DNA of 64,000 nucleotides from assembly GCF_022867885.1 (NCBI RefSeq), contig NZ_JALIFP010000008.1:1-64000 (forward strand), given 5' to 3'. The DNA is from Lederbergia sp. NSJ-179. GTDB lineage: Bacteria > Bacillota > Bacilli > Bacillales > Bacillaceae_C. The notes beneath the pieces were generated by a model, which worked only from the letters and a program-made list of their open reading frames with translations, was not told where the DNA came from and did no database searches. The translations under genes and the position numbers were made by a program. The first letter of the stretch is position 1. Each line of letters begins with the position of its first letter. Below are positions 8,099-17,501 of the stretch, in pieces.

Positions 8099-8883
8099 AG
8101 AAGAAAGCCTGGGTTATTCCAGCAATATGCTTTGCAATATTGTTGTTTGGTCTTCTACTCGGTCTTGTATTTTCACCATATGATCCGTATAAAGTAAATC
8201 CAACGGAGAAATTAATTGCTCCAAATTCGCTCCATTGGTTTGGAACAGATCACTTAGGGAGAGATATATTTACGAGGATAGTGGTAGGAACCCCATATAC
8301 TATCCTATTTCCAGCCATTGTTCTCCTTTTCTCGACCTTTATGGGCACATGTATCGGACTCATCAGCAGCTATACTGGACGAAAAATTGATTCTGCTATA
8401 ACGGCTGTAATGGATTCCTTTAGTGCCATTCCAAATTTATTGCTAGCGATTGCTATTACTGGCTTACTTGGTCCGGGGTTCATCCATACATTATTAGCTA
8501 TTCTTATATCTTGGTGGGTTCAATATGCGCGGGTTGTTCGAAATCTTTCAATCGTGACACTTAGTCAACCCTATATGCACGCAGCACAGTTAAGTGGAAC
8601 ATTTGGATCTAAATTAATCTACCGACATCTTTTTCCTAATGTATTTCCATTTATTAGAGAAATGATTTTTTTAGACATGGGATCGATTATTTTGATGGTT
8701 TCTAGTTTATCATTTCTTGGCTTAGGTGCCCAACCGCCATTGCCGGAATGGGGAGGAATGATGTTGGATGGTAAAAGTTATTTTCAGATTGCTCCTTGGA
8801 TTACATTAATTCCCGCAACGTTTATTGCGGTGGTTGTGATGCTGTTTTATTTCATAGGAAAGGGGGTAAAAGTGGATGACTGA
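8092..8883 (+). CDS. ABC transporter permease, NikC type
   Basis: A 263-residue permease of the DppC/NikC family. The typical N-terminal block PNSLHWFGTDHLGRDIFTRIVVGT is present, as is the EAA-like loop HAAQLSGTFGSKLIYRHLFPN. It pairs with the NikB-type permease. Start and stop overlap the flanking genes by seven and eight bases. Confidence 0.88.
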   Translation: MVKKKAWVIPAICFAILLFGLLLGLVFSPYDPYKVNPTEKLIAPNSLHWFGTDHLGRDIFTRIVVGTPYTILFPAIVLLFSTFMGTCIGLISSYTGRKIDSAITAVMDSFSAIPNLLLAIAITGLLGPGFIHTLLAILISWWVQYARVVRNLSIVTLSQPYMHAAQLSGTFGSKLIYRHLFPNVFPFIREMIFLDMGSIILMVSSLSFLGLGAQPPLPEWGGMMLDGKSYFQIAPWITLIPATFIAVVVMLFYFIGKGVKVDD

Positions 8884-9697
8884 TCCATTACTCCAAGTAG
8901 AGAATCTCACGATTAAGCAAGGTGAGAATATCATTGTGAATCATATTACTTTTCCTATTTACAAAAATGAGATATTTTGTTTGGTTGGGGAATCAGGTAG
9001 TGGTAAGTCTATCACTTCTCGCGCCATAATGGGATTATTAAACAAAAATAGATTTAAGGTAGAAGGAAATATCCTTTTAAATAAAGCAAAGCCAATAGAG
9101 TTAACAAAACAAACAAAAAGAGAATGGCAAAAAATAAGAGGAGAAGAAATCGCACTTATTTATCAGAATCCTACCTTAGCCCTTCATCCATTATTGAAAA
9201 TAGGAACTCAGATGGTAGATACCTTAAGAAGCAGAAGGATGTTAAGTAAGAAGAAGGCTTTGGAAGAGGTACATAAACAATTGTCCCTGATGAATTTTTC
9301 TGATCCTATAAAAATTGCAAACTCCTTTCCTTCTCAACTAAGTGGTGGAATGAATCAACGGGTCATGATTTGTATGTCATTATTGTTACAACCCGCTTTA
9401 TTAATAGCGGATGAACCAACAACAGGATTGGACACGATTAATCAAAAGAAAATAATTAAGATATTAGTAGAGTTAAAAGAAACATATAAAATGTCCATTT
9501 TGTTTATTACACACGACTTGCGAATTGTCAGTCAAATTGCAGATCGGGTAGCCGTAATGAAAGATGGAGAATTTGTTGAAGTAGAACCCCTTTCTGTCAT
9601 TCTGGAACGGCCACATCACCCCTATACGGAAGAATTATGGAAGCAGGCTTCAACTTTTTTTAGAAAGGAAGGTTTTCATGTCTCTAGAACTCCATAA
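8876..9697 (+). CDS. ABC transporter ATPase, NikD type
   Basis: A 273-residue nucleotide-binding subunit. Walker A is GESGSGKS, the ABC signature is LSGGMNQR, and Walker B is LLIADEPTTGLD, followed by the switch histidine in FITHDLR. The C-terminal HPYTEELW block is typical of the oligopeptide/nickel ATPase subfamily. It powers import together with the following ATPase. The ATG lies in the end of the permease gene. Confidence 0.9.
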   Translation: MTDPLLQVENLTIKQGENIIVNHITFPIYKNEIFCLVGESGSGKSITSRAIMGLLNKNRFKVEGNILLNKAKPIELTKQTKREWQKIRGEEIALIYQNPTLALHPLLKIGTQMVDTLRSRRMLSKKKALEEVHKQLSLMNFSDPIKIANSFPSQLSGGMNQRVMICMSLLLQPALLIADEPTTGLDTINQKKIIKILVELKETYKMSILFITHDLRIVSQIADRVAVMKDGEFVEVEPLSVILERPHHPYTEELWKQASTFFRKEGFHVSRTP

Positions 9698-10460
9698 TAT
9701 TTCAGCAAAATACCAGAATTCAGAAAAAATGGCCTTAGAAAATGTGTCTTTTTTTCTGGAAAAAGGAAAGAAATTAGGAATTGTAGGAGAATCAGGGAGC
9801 GGAAAAAGTACTCTTACTAAAATTTTGACTGGTTTTCTTCCATATAATGATGGTAAGGTACAACTTGAAAATCGAGTGATTCAGGCGCGTGTGAAGGATA
9901 GAAAATGGATAGGCAAAAAAATGCAGTTAGTTTTTCAGACTTCCCTTTCTTCCCTAAACCCTCGGCAAACTGTTCAACAAATTTTAGAAGAGCCTTTGAT
10001 TAACTTTTTTTCTCTTTCAACCGAAGAAAGGAAACAAAAGATAGTGGCTATTTTAAAAGAGGTAAATCTCCAAATCAGTGTTTTAGAAAAGAAAAGTATT
10101 TCACTAAGCGGAGGACAAGCACAACGAGTTTGTATTGCAAGGGCTTTACTAGCAAATCCTGAAATTCTTATATGTGATGAACCTGTAACAAGTTTGGATA
10201 TGACAACACAGATAAAAATAATACAACTGTTACAGAAAATCGTTAAGGAACAGCAATTATCGCTTATTTTCATTTCTCATGATATTTCGTTAGTCCAGGA
10301 ATTGTGTGACGAGATTTTGGTCCTTAGAGAAGGCAAAATAATAGATCGTTTTGCAGCAAATGATTGGAAAAATGCAGAAAGACACTCTTATACAAAGGAA
10401 CTAATTGAATCGACTGAGATTCTTATACAAAGGGGTGAAACCGGTTCAGCTTTGCTATAA
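9678..10460 (+). CDS. ABC transporter ATPase, NikE type
   Basis: A 260-residue second ATPase with Walker A GESGSGKS, signature LSGGQAQR, and Walker B EILICDEPVTSLD. The TSLSSLNPRQTV block is characteristic of the DppF/NikE subfamily. It completes a binding protein-two permeases-two ATPases set. It overlaps the preceding gene by 20 bases. No clear intrinsic terminator follows; the tandem repeat array starts about 50 bp downstream. Confidence 0.9.
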   Translation: MSLELHNISAKYQNSEKMALENVSFFLEKGKKLGIVGESGSGKSTLTKILTGFLPYNDGKVQLENRVIQARVKDRKWIGKKMQLVFQTSLSSLNPRQTVQQILEEPLINFFSLSTEERKQKIVAILKEVNLQISVLEKKSISLSGGQAQRVCIARALLANPEILICDEPVTSLDMTTQIKIIQLLQKIVKEQQLSLIFISHDISLVQELCDEILVLREGKIIDRFAANDWKNAERHSYTKELIESTEILIQRGETGSALL

Positions 10461-10507
10461 ACATCATAGGTTCTTCCAATCCGTGCGTTTTTTATTTAAA
10501 TCAACAC

Positions 10508-11243
10508 ACTTGGATCTACGTTTTCGATGAGCCATCGACTTTTCGTACATCCAACTCCACTTTGGATCTACATTTTCGATGAGCCCTTGACTTTTCGTAC
10601 ACCCAAACCCACTCTGGATCTACGTTTTCAATGAGCCATCGACTTTTCGTACATCCAACTCCACTTTGGATCTACATTTTCGATGAGCCCTTGACTTTTC
10701 GTACATCCAACCCCATTTTGGATCTGCGTTTTCGATGAGCCATCGACTTTTCGTACATCCAACCCCACTTTGGATCTACGTTTTCGATGAGCCATCGACT
10801 TTTCGTACATCCAACCCACTTTGGATCTACGTTTTCAATGAGCCATCGACTTTTCGTACATCCAACTCCACTTTGGATCTACGTTTTCAATGAGCCATCG
10901 ACTTTTCGTACATCCAACTCCACTTTGGATCTACGTTTTCGATGAGCCATCGACTTTTCGTACATCCAACCCACTTTGGATCTACGTTTTCGATGAGCCA
11001 TCGACTTTTCGTACATCCAACTCCACTTTGGATCTGCGTTTTCGATGAGCCATCGACTTTTCGTACATCCAACTCCACTTTGGATCTACATTTTCGATGA
11101 GCCCTTGACTTTTCGTGCATCCAACCCACTTTGGATCTACGTTTTCAATGAGCCATCGACTTTTCGTACATCCAACTCCACTCTGGATCTACGTTTTCGA
11201 TGAGCCATCGACTTTTCGTACATCCAACTCCACTTTGGATCTG
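10508..11243. repeat. Tandem array of fourteen ~52-bp units
   Basis: Fourteen full units and one partial follow head to tail with no spacers; period is 51 or 52 bp. Each unit runs TTTGGATCTACGTTTTCGATG, then AGC, then CATCGACTTTTCGTACATCC and a short CAACTCCAC joint. The core TCGATG-AGC-CATCGA is a dyad, and outer words GATcTACG and CGTAcATC extend it imperfectly. Units 2, 4 and 12 are a variant with GAGCCCTTGAC. Open frames across the array are repeat artefacts. It lies between the ABC operon and the DUF1646 leader. Function is unknown. Confidence 0.9.
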
Positions 11244-11400
11244 TTTTTGTAAAAAGGTTGGATTGGCCGTGCAGCTTTTCGCTTGTTACGACTTTTTTTT
11301 ACGAGGAACTTTTAAAAAAGGCTTTGCCAAACAATTCAGGATATGTTAGACTAAAACTCAATAGGATCCATAACTAAATTTAAATACTATGTAAATTTTC

Positions 11401-11460
11401 TAGGAGGAGTCTGTCACCAAGGGGGAATTATGCCCTTTGGTAGATGGGCTCTTTTTGTGT
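11401..11460 (+). promoter_or_regulatory. Candidate Na+-I (DUF1646) riboswitch with terminator
   Basis: A nested RNA structure lies about 80 bp upstream of the DUF1646 gene. The outer stem pairs GAGTCTGTC (11407-11415) with the AGATGGGCTC segment (11442-11451). The inner hairpin pairs ACCAAGGG (11416-11423) with CCCTTTGGT (11433-11441). TTTTTGTGTTTTTT follows at once, as in an expression-platform terminator. Genes of this family are the usual partners of the DUF1646 RNA motif, a sodium-sensing riboswitch class. I recognise it from position and architecture, not from an alignment. Confidence 0.6.
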
Positions 11461-11538
11461 TTTTTCAACTTTCTACTGAAAGGAGGAATGGAATCTTAAA
11501 TGAAGATATATTGAATTATTTTTAAATAGAGGGGAGAA

Positions 11539-12600
11539 ATGATTATGATCATTGGATTAACGATCATATTGTTGTTAGTTCTGTTGCTTCCATTTACAAA
11601 GTTGGTAGAACGCAACTTGGAAGTATTCTTGTTTATCATGGGGGTCCTATCTGTAATAGTCAGCCGAGTAATGGATTGGGATCTAATGAAGGAAGCATTG
11701 CTCCATCCAATAAACATCACCATAGCCGTACTAGTCGCAGGACTCCTATTCCGCTGGTTTAAAACCCCAATCGAAAAAGGAATCGCAAGCGTTAGCAATG
11801 CTATTGACTTTCGTTTGTTTATTGCCTTGCTTGTAATTGTCCTTGGACTGCTTTCCAGTCTGATTACAGCCATTGTTGCTGCAGTTATTCTCGTATCGGT
11901 CATTAGTGTTCTAAAGCTAGATCGTCAATCCGAAATTAAACTTGTTATACTAGCATGTTATGCGATTGGGATGGGGGCTGTGTTGACTCCCATTGGTGAA
12001 CCATTGTCAACCATTGTCGTGGGAAGTTTAAATGAAAGCTTTCTTTATTTATTGAGATTAGTTGGTATCTATGTGATTCCTGGTGTGATTGTGTTCGGGA
12101 TACTTGCCGCATGGATGATCAAGCCAAAAGACAATTCAGACAAAAATGCTAATCATGACAATAGTGACATACAAACGGAAACGAATGAGGATTCCCTAGC
12201 TGGAAAAGAGTCTTACGCGGAAATTATTGTCCGTAGTTTAAAAATTTACATTTTCGTCATGGCCTTGACGTTCTTGGGAGCGGGGTTCCAACCTTTCATT
12301 GAAAAGTTCCTGCTTGATATGAGTCCACTTGCACTATACTGGATTAACATGATTTCCGCTGTATTGGACAATGCTACTCTGGCTGCAGCCGAAATTAGTC
12401 CAGCCATGAGCGAACCAACCATTAAGGCAATATTGCTTGGTCTCCTTATTAGTGGGGGGATGCTTATTCCAGGAAATATTCCTAATATCATCGCTGCAGG
12501 AAAGCTAAAAATTACTAGTTTACAATATGCGCGCTTTGCGTTTCCCGTAGGTTTGATTGCTATGGCAGCTTATTTCGTTGTGATCCTAATAACAGGCTAA
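11539..12600 (+). CDS. DUF1646 family ion transporter
   Basis: A roughly 350-residue polytopic membrane protein of the DUF1646 family, with about ten hydrophobic segments. The motif IGMGAVLTPIGEPLSTIVV resembles the conserved GEP-type loop of ion transporter superfamily antiporters. A polar loop rich in Asn, Asp and Glu separates two halves (about residues 200-225). Sodium export is the likely role given the riboswitch association, but this is inference. The ATG at 11539 sits too close to GGGGAG (11531-11536); the ATG at 11545 is better spaced and may be the true start. Confidence 0.78.
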   Translation: MIMIIGLTIILLLVLLLPFTKLVERNLEVFLFIMGVLSVIVSRVMDWDLMKEALLHPINITIAVLVAGLLFRWFKTPIEKGIASVSNAIDFRLFIALLVIVLGLLSSLITAIVAAVILVSVISVLKLDRQSEIKLVILACYAIGMGAVLTPIGEPLSTIVVGSLNESFLYLLRLVGIYVIPGVIVFGILAAWMIKPKDNSDKNANHDNSDIQTETNEDSLAGKESYAEIIVRSLKIYIFVMALTFLGAGFQPFIEKFLLDMSPLALYWINMISAVLDNATLAAAEISPAMSEPTIKAILLGLLISGGMLIPGNIPNIIAAGKLKITSLQYARFAFPVGLIAMAAYFVVILITG

Positions 12601-12712
12601 TAAATATTGCAGATGATTGTATATGTGAAAGGTTTTCTAGATTCCGCAACAACCATTGTTTTCCTGGACGAAGTAAGAACTCCCCGCCCTGCTGTGCCAC
12701 GGAAGGATAAAC

Positions 12713-12754
12713 GCCTTGGAGATGCTGTTTAACAGTTATCTCTTAGGCTTTTTT
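12713..12754 (+). terminator. Terminator after DUF1646 gene
   Basis: GCCTTGGAGAT pairs with ATCTCTTAGGC across a loop, followed by TTTTTTGTTTT. The rest of 12600-12984 holds no gene; GC-rich words at 12680-12705 are unexplained. Confidence 0.75.
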
Positions 12755-12984
12755 GTTTTATTAGAAAAAATATAATCGGAGGAGTCCTGACTAATTACAC
12801 CCGCATTTAAATAGCACCCAAGCAAATTAGAAAAAGAATCCGAATAGACCCCGCTATTCAAAACGTGTTTTAATGAGGATGTAATATAAAGTTAGCCTTC
12901 CCATAGAAATTCCCCTCTAAGCAAGTATCTACTTAAAGGGAATAATATATCAGTCCCCTACGATGTAGGAGGTTTTTCTCTGGT

Positions 12985-14262
12985 CTAAAAAGCCACCGGC
13001 AGGGCAGTCAAACTCCGTGAGTTAAGACTGAAGCTCCAGGTGATGCTCTCCCGGGGGACACTAAGCCGCAGGTTGGGCATGCGCTTGAGCAGGGTGGTAA
13101 AGGCAATGTCTCCTTCTAGGCGAGCCAGCGGCTTTCCCAAACAGGCGTGGATGCCATGACCAAAGGCGAGATGACGATTGAGCTTGCGGGCAATATCCAG
13201 CTCTTCTGGGTCCGTAAACTGGGTCTCATCCCGATTTGCCGAAGCCGGGATGACAAGGAGCATATCCCCCGTTTTGATCTGCTGGCCGGCGATCTCGATA
13301 TCTTCGGTGGCATAACGCGGTCCCACTATAGTGGCGGGCCCATTAAAGCGCAGCAATTCTTCGACAGCCGAAGGAACGAGACTGAGATCCGCTTTGAGCT
13401 TCTCAAGCTGGTTGGGATGATCCAATAACATTAAAGTGCCTGTGCCGATCAGGTTGGAGGTGGTCTCATGGCCTGCAAAGATTAAGAGCGTAATCGTCGA
13501 GAGCAGTTCTTCCTCGCTAAGCCGCTCCCCTTCTTCTTCGATCGCAATCATGTGGCTGATCAGGTCATCAGCTGGATGCAGCCGTTTTTCGGCTACCAGT
13601 TTTGCTGTGTATTCTCCAAATGCTTGCATGTGAGCCTTGACCCCCTCATCTTGCTTTCCCAGGCCCTGACCGTGCGCCAGTGCGTTGGACCAGATACGGA
13701 TCTGCGCCCGATCTTCTTTAGGAACCCCGAGCATCTCAGAAATAACATTGATCGGCAAGGGAAAGGCATAGTCCTTGATGAGATCCATTTCACCCTGATC
13801 CTGCACCTGGTCGAGCAATTCGTCGGCAATTTCTTGCACTCGAGGCCGTAAGCCCTCTATAAATCTGGGTGTAAAGGCTTTGGATACTAGCATACGTAAC
13901 CGTCGATGATCGGGGTCATCCACAGTGAGCATCGTACTGCCTGTAAAGAAAGTAGGGGAATCGGATGATTCATCGCTCTTGTCCAAGTTTTGCTTTTGCT
14001 TTATGGGAACACTACCATCGATGGAGCGAGGGTCCACGGTAAAGTGCGCATGGTCTTTCAGAATTTGCACAGCTTCTTTTAGCTGCGTGACCATCCATCC
14101 TTTGCGGTCCGTTCCCTCCATCGGGAACGGAATAGGAACAACGGGGCCTATTGACCGCAGCTCTGCGAATAACGGAAATGGGTTCGTAGTCAATTCACCT
14201 CCATCATCGCTAAACAGGTTGGATGCTACTTTTTCTGGTATGGTTTGGTCTGGAGTGTTCAT
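12985..14262 (-). CDS. Cytochrome P450, CYP107-like
   Basis: A 425-residue soluble cytochrome P450. The I-helix oxygen-activation motif is FAGHETTSN, the K-helix ExxR is EELLRF, and the heme-binding loop is FGHGIHACLGKPLAR with the Cys thiolate ligand. N-terminal features resemble the CYP107 group of bacilli and actinomycetes; the substrate is unknown. The start ATG has AAGGAAG upstream. The coding sequence is visibly richer in G and C than the adjacent CYP106-type gene, suggesting a separate origin. It is last in a ferredoxin-P450-P450 cluster and would take electrons from that ferredoxin. Confidence 0.9.
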   Translation of the reverse strand: MNTPDQTIPEKVASNLFSDDGGELTTNPFPLFAELRSIGPVVPIPFPMEGTDRKGWMVTQLKEAVQILKDHAHFTVDPRSIDGSVPIKQKQNLDKSDESSDSPTFFTGSTMLTVDDPDHRRLRMLVSKAFTPRFIEGLRPRVQEIADELLDQVQDQGEMDLIKDYAFPLPINVISEMLGVPKEDRAQIRIWSNALAHGQGLGKQDEGVKAHMQAFGEYTAKLVAEKRLHPADDLISHMIAIEEEGERLSEEELLSTITLLIFAGHETTSNLIGTGTLMLLDHPNQLEKLKADLSLVPSAVEELLRFNGPATIVGPRYATEDIEIAGQQIKTGDMLLVIPASANRDETQFTDPEELDIARKLNRHLAFGHGIHACLGKPLARLEGDIAFTTLLKRMPNLRLSVPRESITWSFSLNSRSLTALPVAF

Positions 14263-14373
14263 AACAATCTTCCTTTCTCAACAAGTGTTAGAGTGGTTCA
14301 TGATTACTTCTGGCCTCATTGACAACGTCGTTCTGAATTTTAAATGCACATTCGTTTCCTTATTACGGGTGTT

Positions 14374-15603
14374 TTATTTATACACTTTCATAGGAAGATG
14401 CGTTAAGGACTGCCCTGGAGCTGAATCCGTTAAATTTCCCTCCAAATCAAAGGATTCCACGGGTTCAATACGAGAAAACCTTTGTAAAAACGCCTCCAAT
14501 GTAAGCTTTAATTCTAACCGTGCAAGAGGTGCACCTAGACAAAAATGCGGACCTTTTCCAAATGTCAAGTGCTTTTTATTGTTTGAACGATGAATATTGA
14601 GAGAGAAGGGATCTTCAAACATCTCTTCATCCATATTGGCTGCACTCTGCCAAGCAATGACCACATCCCCTTTTTTCATTTCAGGACCTAATAAATCATT
14701 GTCTTGTTTTACGGTGCGGTCTCTCTTTGCGTTATGAAAACGGTAGCGTAGCATTTCTTCCACAGCTTTTGGAACCAATTCTAAGTCATTTCGAAGTTCT
14801 TCATACAGGGATGGATCATCGTAAAGCAAGGAATAAAACGTATTGGCCAGCGCATGACTGGTTGTTTCAACACCTGCACCTAAAATAAACATGGATATTC
14901 GTACAATTTCATCATCGGTAAGCTTTTCATTCTCTACTTCAGCTTTGATTAGATCAGAGAGAATATCCTCCGCTGGATTTGATCGTTTCTGAACAACAAT
15001 CGGGTAGAGATATTGGTAATATTCTTTAGCGGCTACTTGTTTTCTGTACTCAATTTCTTCCTGGTTTTCTTTGTCAAAAGGTTGGAAAAGGATATCAACC
15101 CAATGTTTAAATCGAGATCGATCTTTGATAGGGACACCAAATAATTCTGCGATAACCATACCAGGCAAAGGGGCCGTCAATGCTTGAACGATGTCAATAG
15201 TAGTATTTTCCTCTATGTCTTCGACAAGTTCAGTTGCAATCCGCCCGATCCGGGGTTCCCAATTTTTTAAACTGCGCGGTGTAAAAGCGGCTGATAACAA
15301 GGAGCGTCTCTTTCGGTGTACCGGAGGATCCACCATGATGTTGATATTATCCGGAATCGTTCCTTCTTTGTTATTTGCTCCCACAGAAATGGTTGTTTTA
15401 GGTCCTTCACTTGAAAAGAATTCATAGTTATTCAATACTTGTTTAACGTCCTCATACTTAAAGACGTTCCACGTATTTGTTTCCTCATCAAAATAAACAG
15501 GCTGAGAGCTGAGCATGTCTTTATACCAATGAAGTGGGAAAAACTCTTCCGAACGTGTCTGAAACTTTTTGACCTCTTTCAATGAAATGATTTCTTTAGC
15601 CAT
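14374..15603 (-). CDS. Cytochrome P450, CYP106 family
   Basis: A 409-residue P450 that follows CYP106A1/A2 of Priestia megaterium closely along its length. Shared words include WNVFKYEDVK, DPPVHRKRRSLL, ILGAGVETTSH (I-helix), AANMDEEMFEDPFSLNIHR and LTFGKGPHFCLGAPLAR (heme loop). CYP106A2 hydroxylates steroids, mainly at 15-beta, and also terpenoids, so this enzyme probably accepts bulky lipophilic rings. Start chosen at 15603, where AAGGGAG stands 8 bases upstream; an upstream TTG would lie inside that site. It lies 38 bp downstream of the ferredoxin gene. Confidence 0.92.
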   Translation of the reverse strand: MAKEIISLKEVKKFQTRSEEFFPLHWYKDMLSSQPVYFDEETNTWNVFKYEDVKQVLNNYEFFSSEGPKTTISVGANNKEGTIPDNINIMVDPPVHRKRRSLLSAAFTPRSLKNWEPRIGRIATELVEDIEENTTIDIVQALTAPLPGMVIAELFGVPIKDRSRFKHWVDILFQPFDKENQEEIEYRKQVAAKEYYQYLYPIVVQKRSNPAEDILSDLIKAEVENEKLTDDEIVRISMFILGAGVETTSHALANTFYSLLYDDPSLYEELRNDLELVPKAVEEMLRYRFHNAKRDRTVKQDNDLLGPEMKKGDVVIAWQSAANMDEEMFEDPFSLNIHRSNNKKHLTFGKGPHFCLGAPLARLELKLTLEAFLQRFSRIEPVESFDLEGNLTDSAPGQSLTHLPMKVYK

Positions 15604-15641
15604 TAGGAGGACTCCCTTCAAAATTTAAACGTGTGTTTATC

Positions 15642-16034
<393 letters not shown>

Positions 16035-16181
16035 TCATCAAGAATATAAGGAAGAAAGGGAAAAGACACTTCGGGCAAGAGGGTATTATGAGCCAAACGT
16101 ATTAGGAAAACTGAAAAAACCTATTCTATGCGGAATAAGGGGATATCAAAATAAAATATGGGCCATCACATTACACAGGAT

Positions 16182-16352
16182 ACCGCCCGATTAGACAAGA
16201 TGGGCGGTGTTTCTGTATCTGGATAGCGGAGCAGGAAAATTAAAGCCTTATGCGTATGACTTCGGGTCAACTTGGCCCGAAGTCGCAAGGGTTGGGGCGG
16301 CTTGCCCCAACAAGTAATTTTTAAGAGTTGACCGCAGGGAAATTCTTAAAAA
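16182..16352. other. Cluster of four hairpins in a gene-free region
   Basis: Four separate inverted repeats follow closely: ACCGCCC/GGGCGGT (16182-16208), GACTTCGGG/CCCGAAGTC (16258-16284), GTTGGGGC/GCCCCAAC (16291-16311), and TTTTTAAGA/TCTTAAAAA (16318-16352). Arms are perfect or nearly so. No convincing gene lies in 15876-16497. The set could be a structured RNA, a repeat element or a degraded IS end. I do not recognise it. Confidence 0.5.
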
Positions 16353-16353
16353 T

Positions 16354-16474
16354 AGGGCTGTCCAAAAAGTCGTATTTTCGACTTTTGGATGCCCCTTTTC
16401 ATGTTTCAAACCTTGATGTATCAACATTCCTGATTATTACACTTGAGGGCACTTCCACTTTTCGGACAGACCCT
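16354..16474. mobile_element. 121-bp MITE with IS1182-like ends
   Basis: The element begins AGGGCTGTCCAAAAAGT and ends ACTTTTCGGACAGACCCT, imperfect inverted repeats. It has no coding capacity. Its left half repeats words found at 281-345 and 2751-2813, so at least three relatives lie in this window. Confidence 0.65.
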
Positions 16475-16497
16475 GCTTGCCATTTTGCTGGAATGCT

Positions 16498-17379
16498 TCA
16501 CCTGTCACCGTTTGAGTCAATTCCTATATAATAAAGCTGCGGGTTTCGATAGGTGTTCCGAAACGCTGTGGGTGACATTCCTCTTTTGGCTGTAAATTGC
16601 TTTATAAAGTAAGTATCATACTGAAATCCGATGGAACGAGCAATTTCATCTAAGGTCATATCTGTATGAACGAGAAGATGCCCCGCAACCTTTAGCCGAT
16701 ATAACAGTAGATATTCCATAGCAGTACACCCACATCTTTTTTGAAACATTTTATTAAGAGATACACGATTCAAATGTGCACAGTTCGTTAAATCCTCCAA
16801 TGTGACCTTGTTGGAGTAGTTTGTGTATATATAATCTAAAACCAAATCAATTGGGGATTGCTCGCATTGGCGGTTTAAGTTCTCAAGCAGCTCTAATATC
16901 TGTATAAGATATTTTTTAATTCTGCATACCCAAAGGGCATTACTTTGCGCATACACTTCTGTTCCCAGTACAAAAAACCATTCAAACAGTCGTGGATATG
17001 CTTTGCTAGATATATGAGTTACACCAGTTTGAGCACTGTCCCTTTGAAAAAGTGAAAGACCAGTTTGTATCTTTACGTTGCTTGGCTTGTAGGTTTGTGT
17101 TTCAGAAATTCGGGATGTTTTGAAAAAGTCCGGATGAAAACTAAAGGATTGTGCGGAGATACTATCCTTGTTAGTAACTTGCAGTTTATCATCCATAGAC
17201 AGGCATAAAACGCCAGGAGCAGAAATTTCTATTGGTCGTTCATTCAACTGCGCATTTATAATCCCATTTGTAATAAATATCAGAGTAAACCGCTCTGGAT
17301 AAGGGAGATTTTCAAAATCTTCGACTGCGGCAAATTCAATATCTACGCTTCTATTTTTATATCGATCAAATTGTGGCAT
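16498..17379 (-). CDS. AraC family transcriptional regulator
   Basis: A 293-residue regulator with an N-terminal cupin-like sensor region and a C-terminal AraC double helix-turn-helix. The second helix pair appears as MTLDEIARSIGFQYDTYFIKQFTAKRGMSPTAFRN. It is divergent from the GAPDH gene with about 110 bp between them, so it probably activates or represses that gene. The inducer is unknown. Confidence 0.85.
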   Translation of the reverse strand: MPQFDRYKNRSVDIEFAAVEDFENLPYPERFTLIFITNGIINAQLNERPIEISAPGVLCLSMDDKLQVTNKDSISAQSFSFHPDFFKTSRISETQTYKPSNVKIQTGLSLFQRDSAQTGVTHISSKAYPRLFEWFFVLGTEVYAQSNALWVCRIKKYLIQILELLENLNRQCEQSPIDLVLDYIYTNYSNKVTLEDLTNCAHLNRVSLNKMFQKRCGCTAMEYLLLYRLKVAGHLLVHTDMTLDEIARSIGFQYDTYFIKQFTAKRGMSPTAFRNTYRNPQLYYIGIDSNGDR

Positions 17380-17424
17380 AGCGTTCTCCTAACAGATAGT
17401 ATAGTTAAAAACTTCATTTACAAC

Positions 17425-17453
17425 ATTTTACCGCAAAATTCAAATGATATAAT
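17425..17453 (+). promoter_or_regulatory. Probable gap promoter
   Basis: A perfect TATAAT lies at 17448-17453. The -35 region at about 17425-17430 (ATTTTA) is poor, which fits an activator-dependent promoter controlled by the divergent AraC protein. Confidence 0.45.
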
Positions 17454-17501
17454 AAAAATGTGTTAAATACGAGGTTTTATTAAAAAAGGAAGGTGTCTAT
17501 T

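Noticed and set aside
5568-10460. Plain oligopeptide or nickel transporter
   Set aside because: Family alone would allow it, but the Zur-like operator at the start site makes zinc or a zinc chelate the better guess; it remains unproven.
10628-11129. Two open frames of 63 and 80 codons across the tandem array
   Set aside because: They are translations of the repeated 52-bp unit, have no ribosome binding site, and their period shifts frame with 51-bp units.
10508-11243. CRISPR array
   Set aside because: Units are contiguous with no variable spacers, and no cas gene is in the window.
13925-14593. Long plus-strand open frame of 222 codons over the P450 genes
   Set aside because: It is antisense to two clear P450 genes and shows no domain; a shadow of their codon bias.
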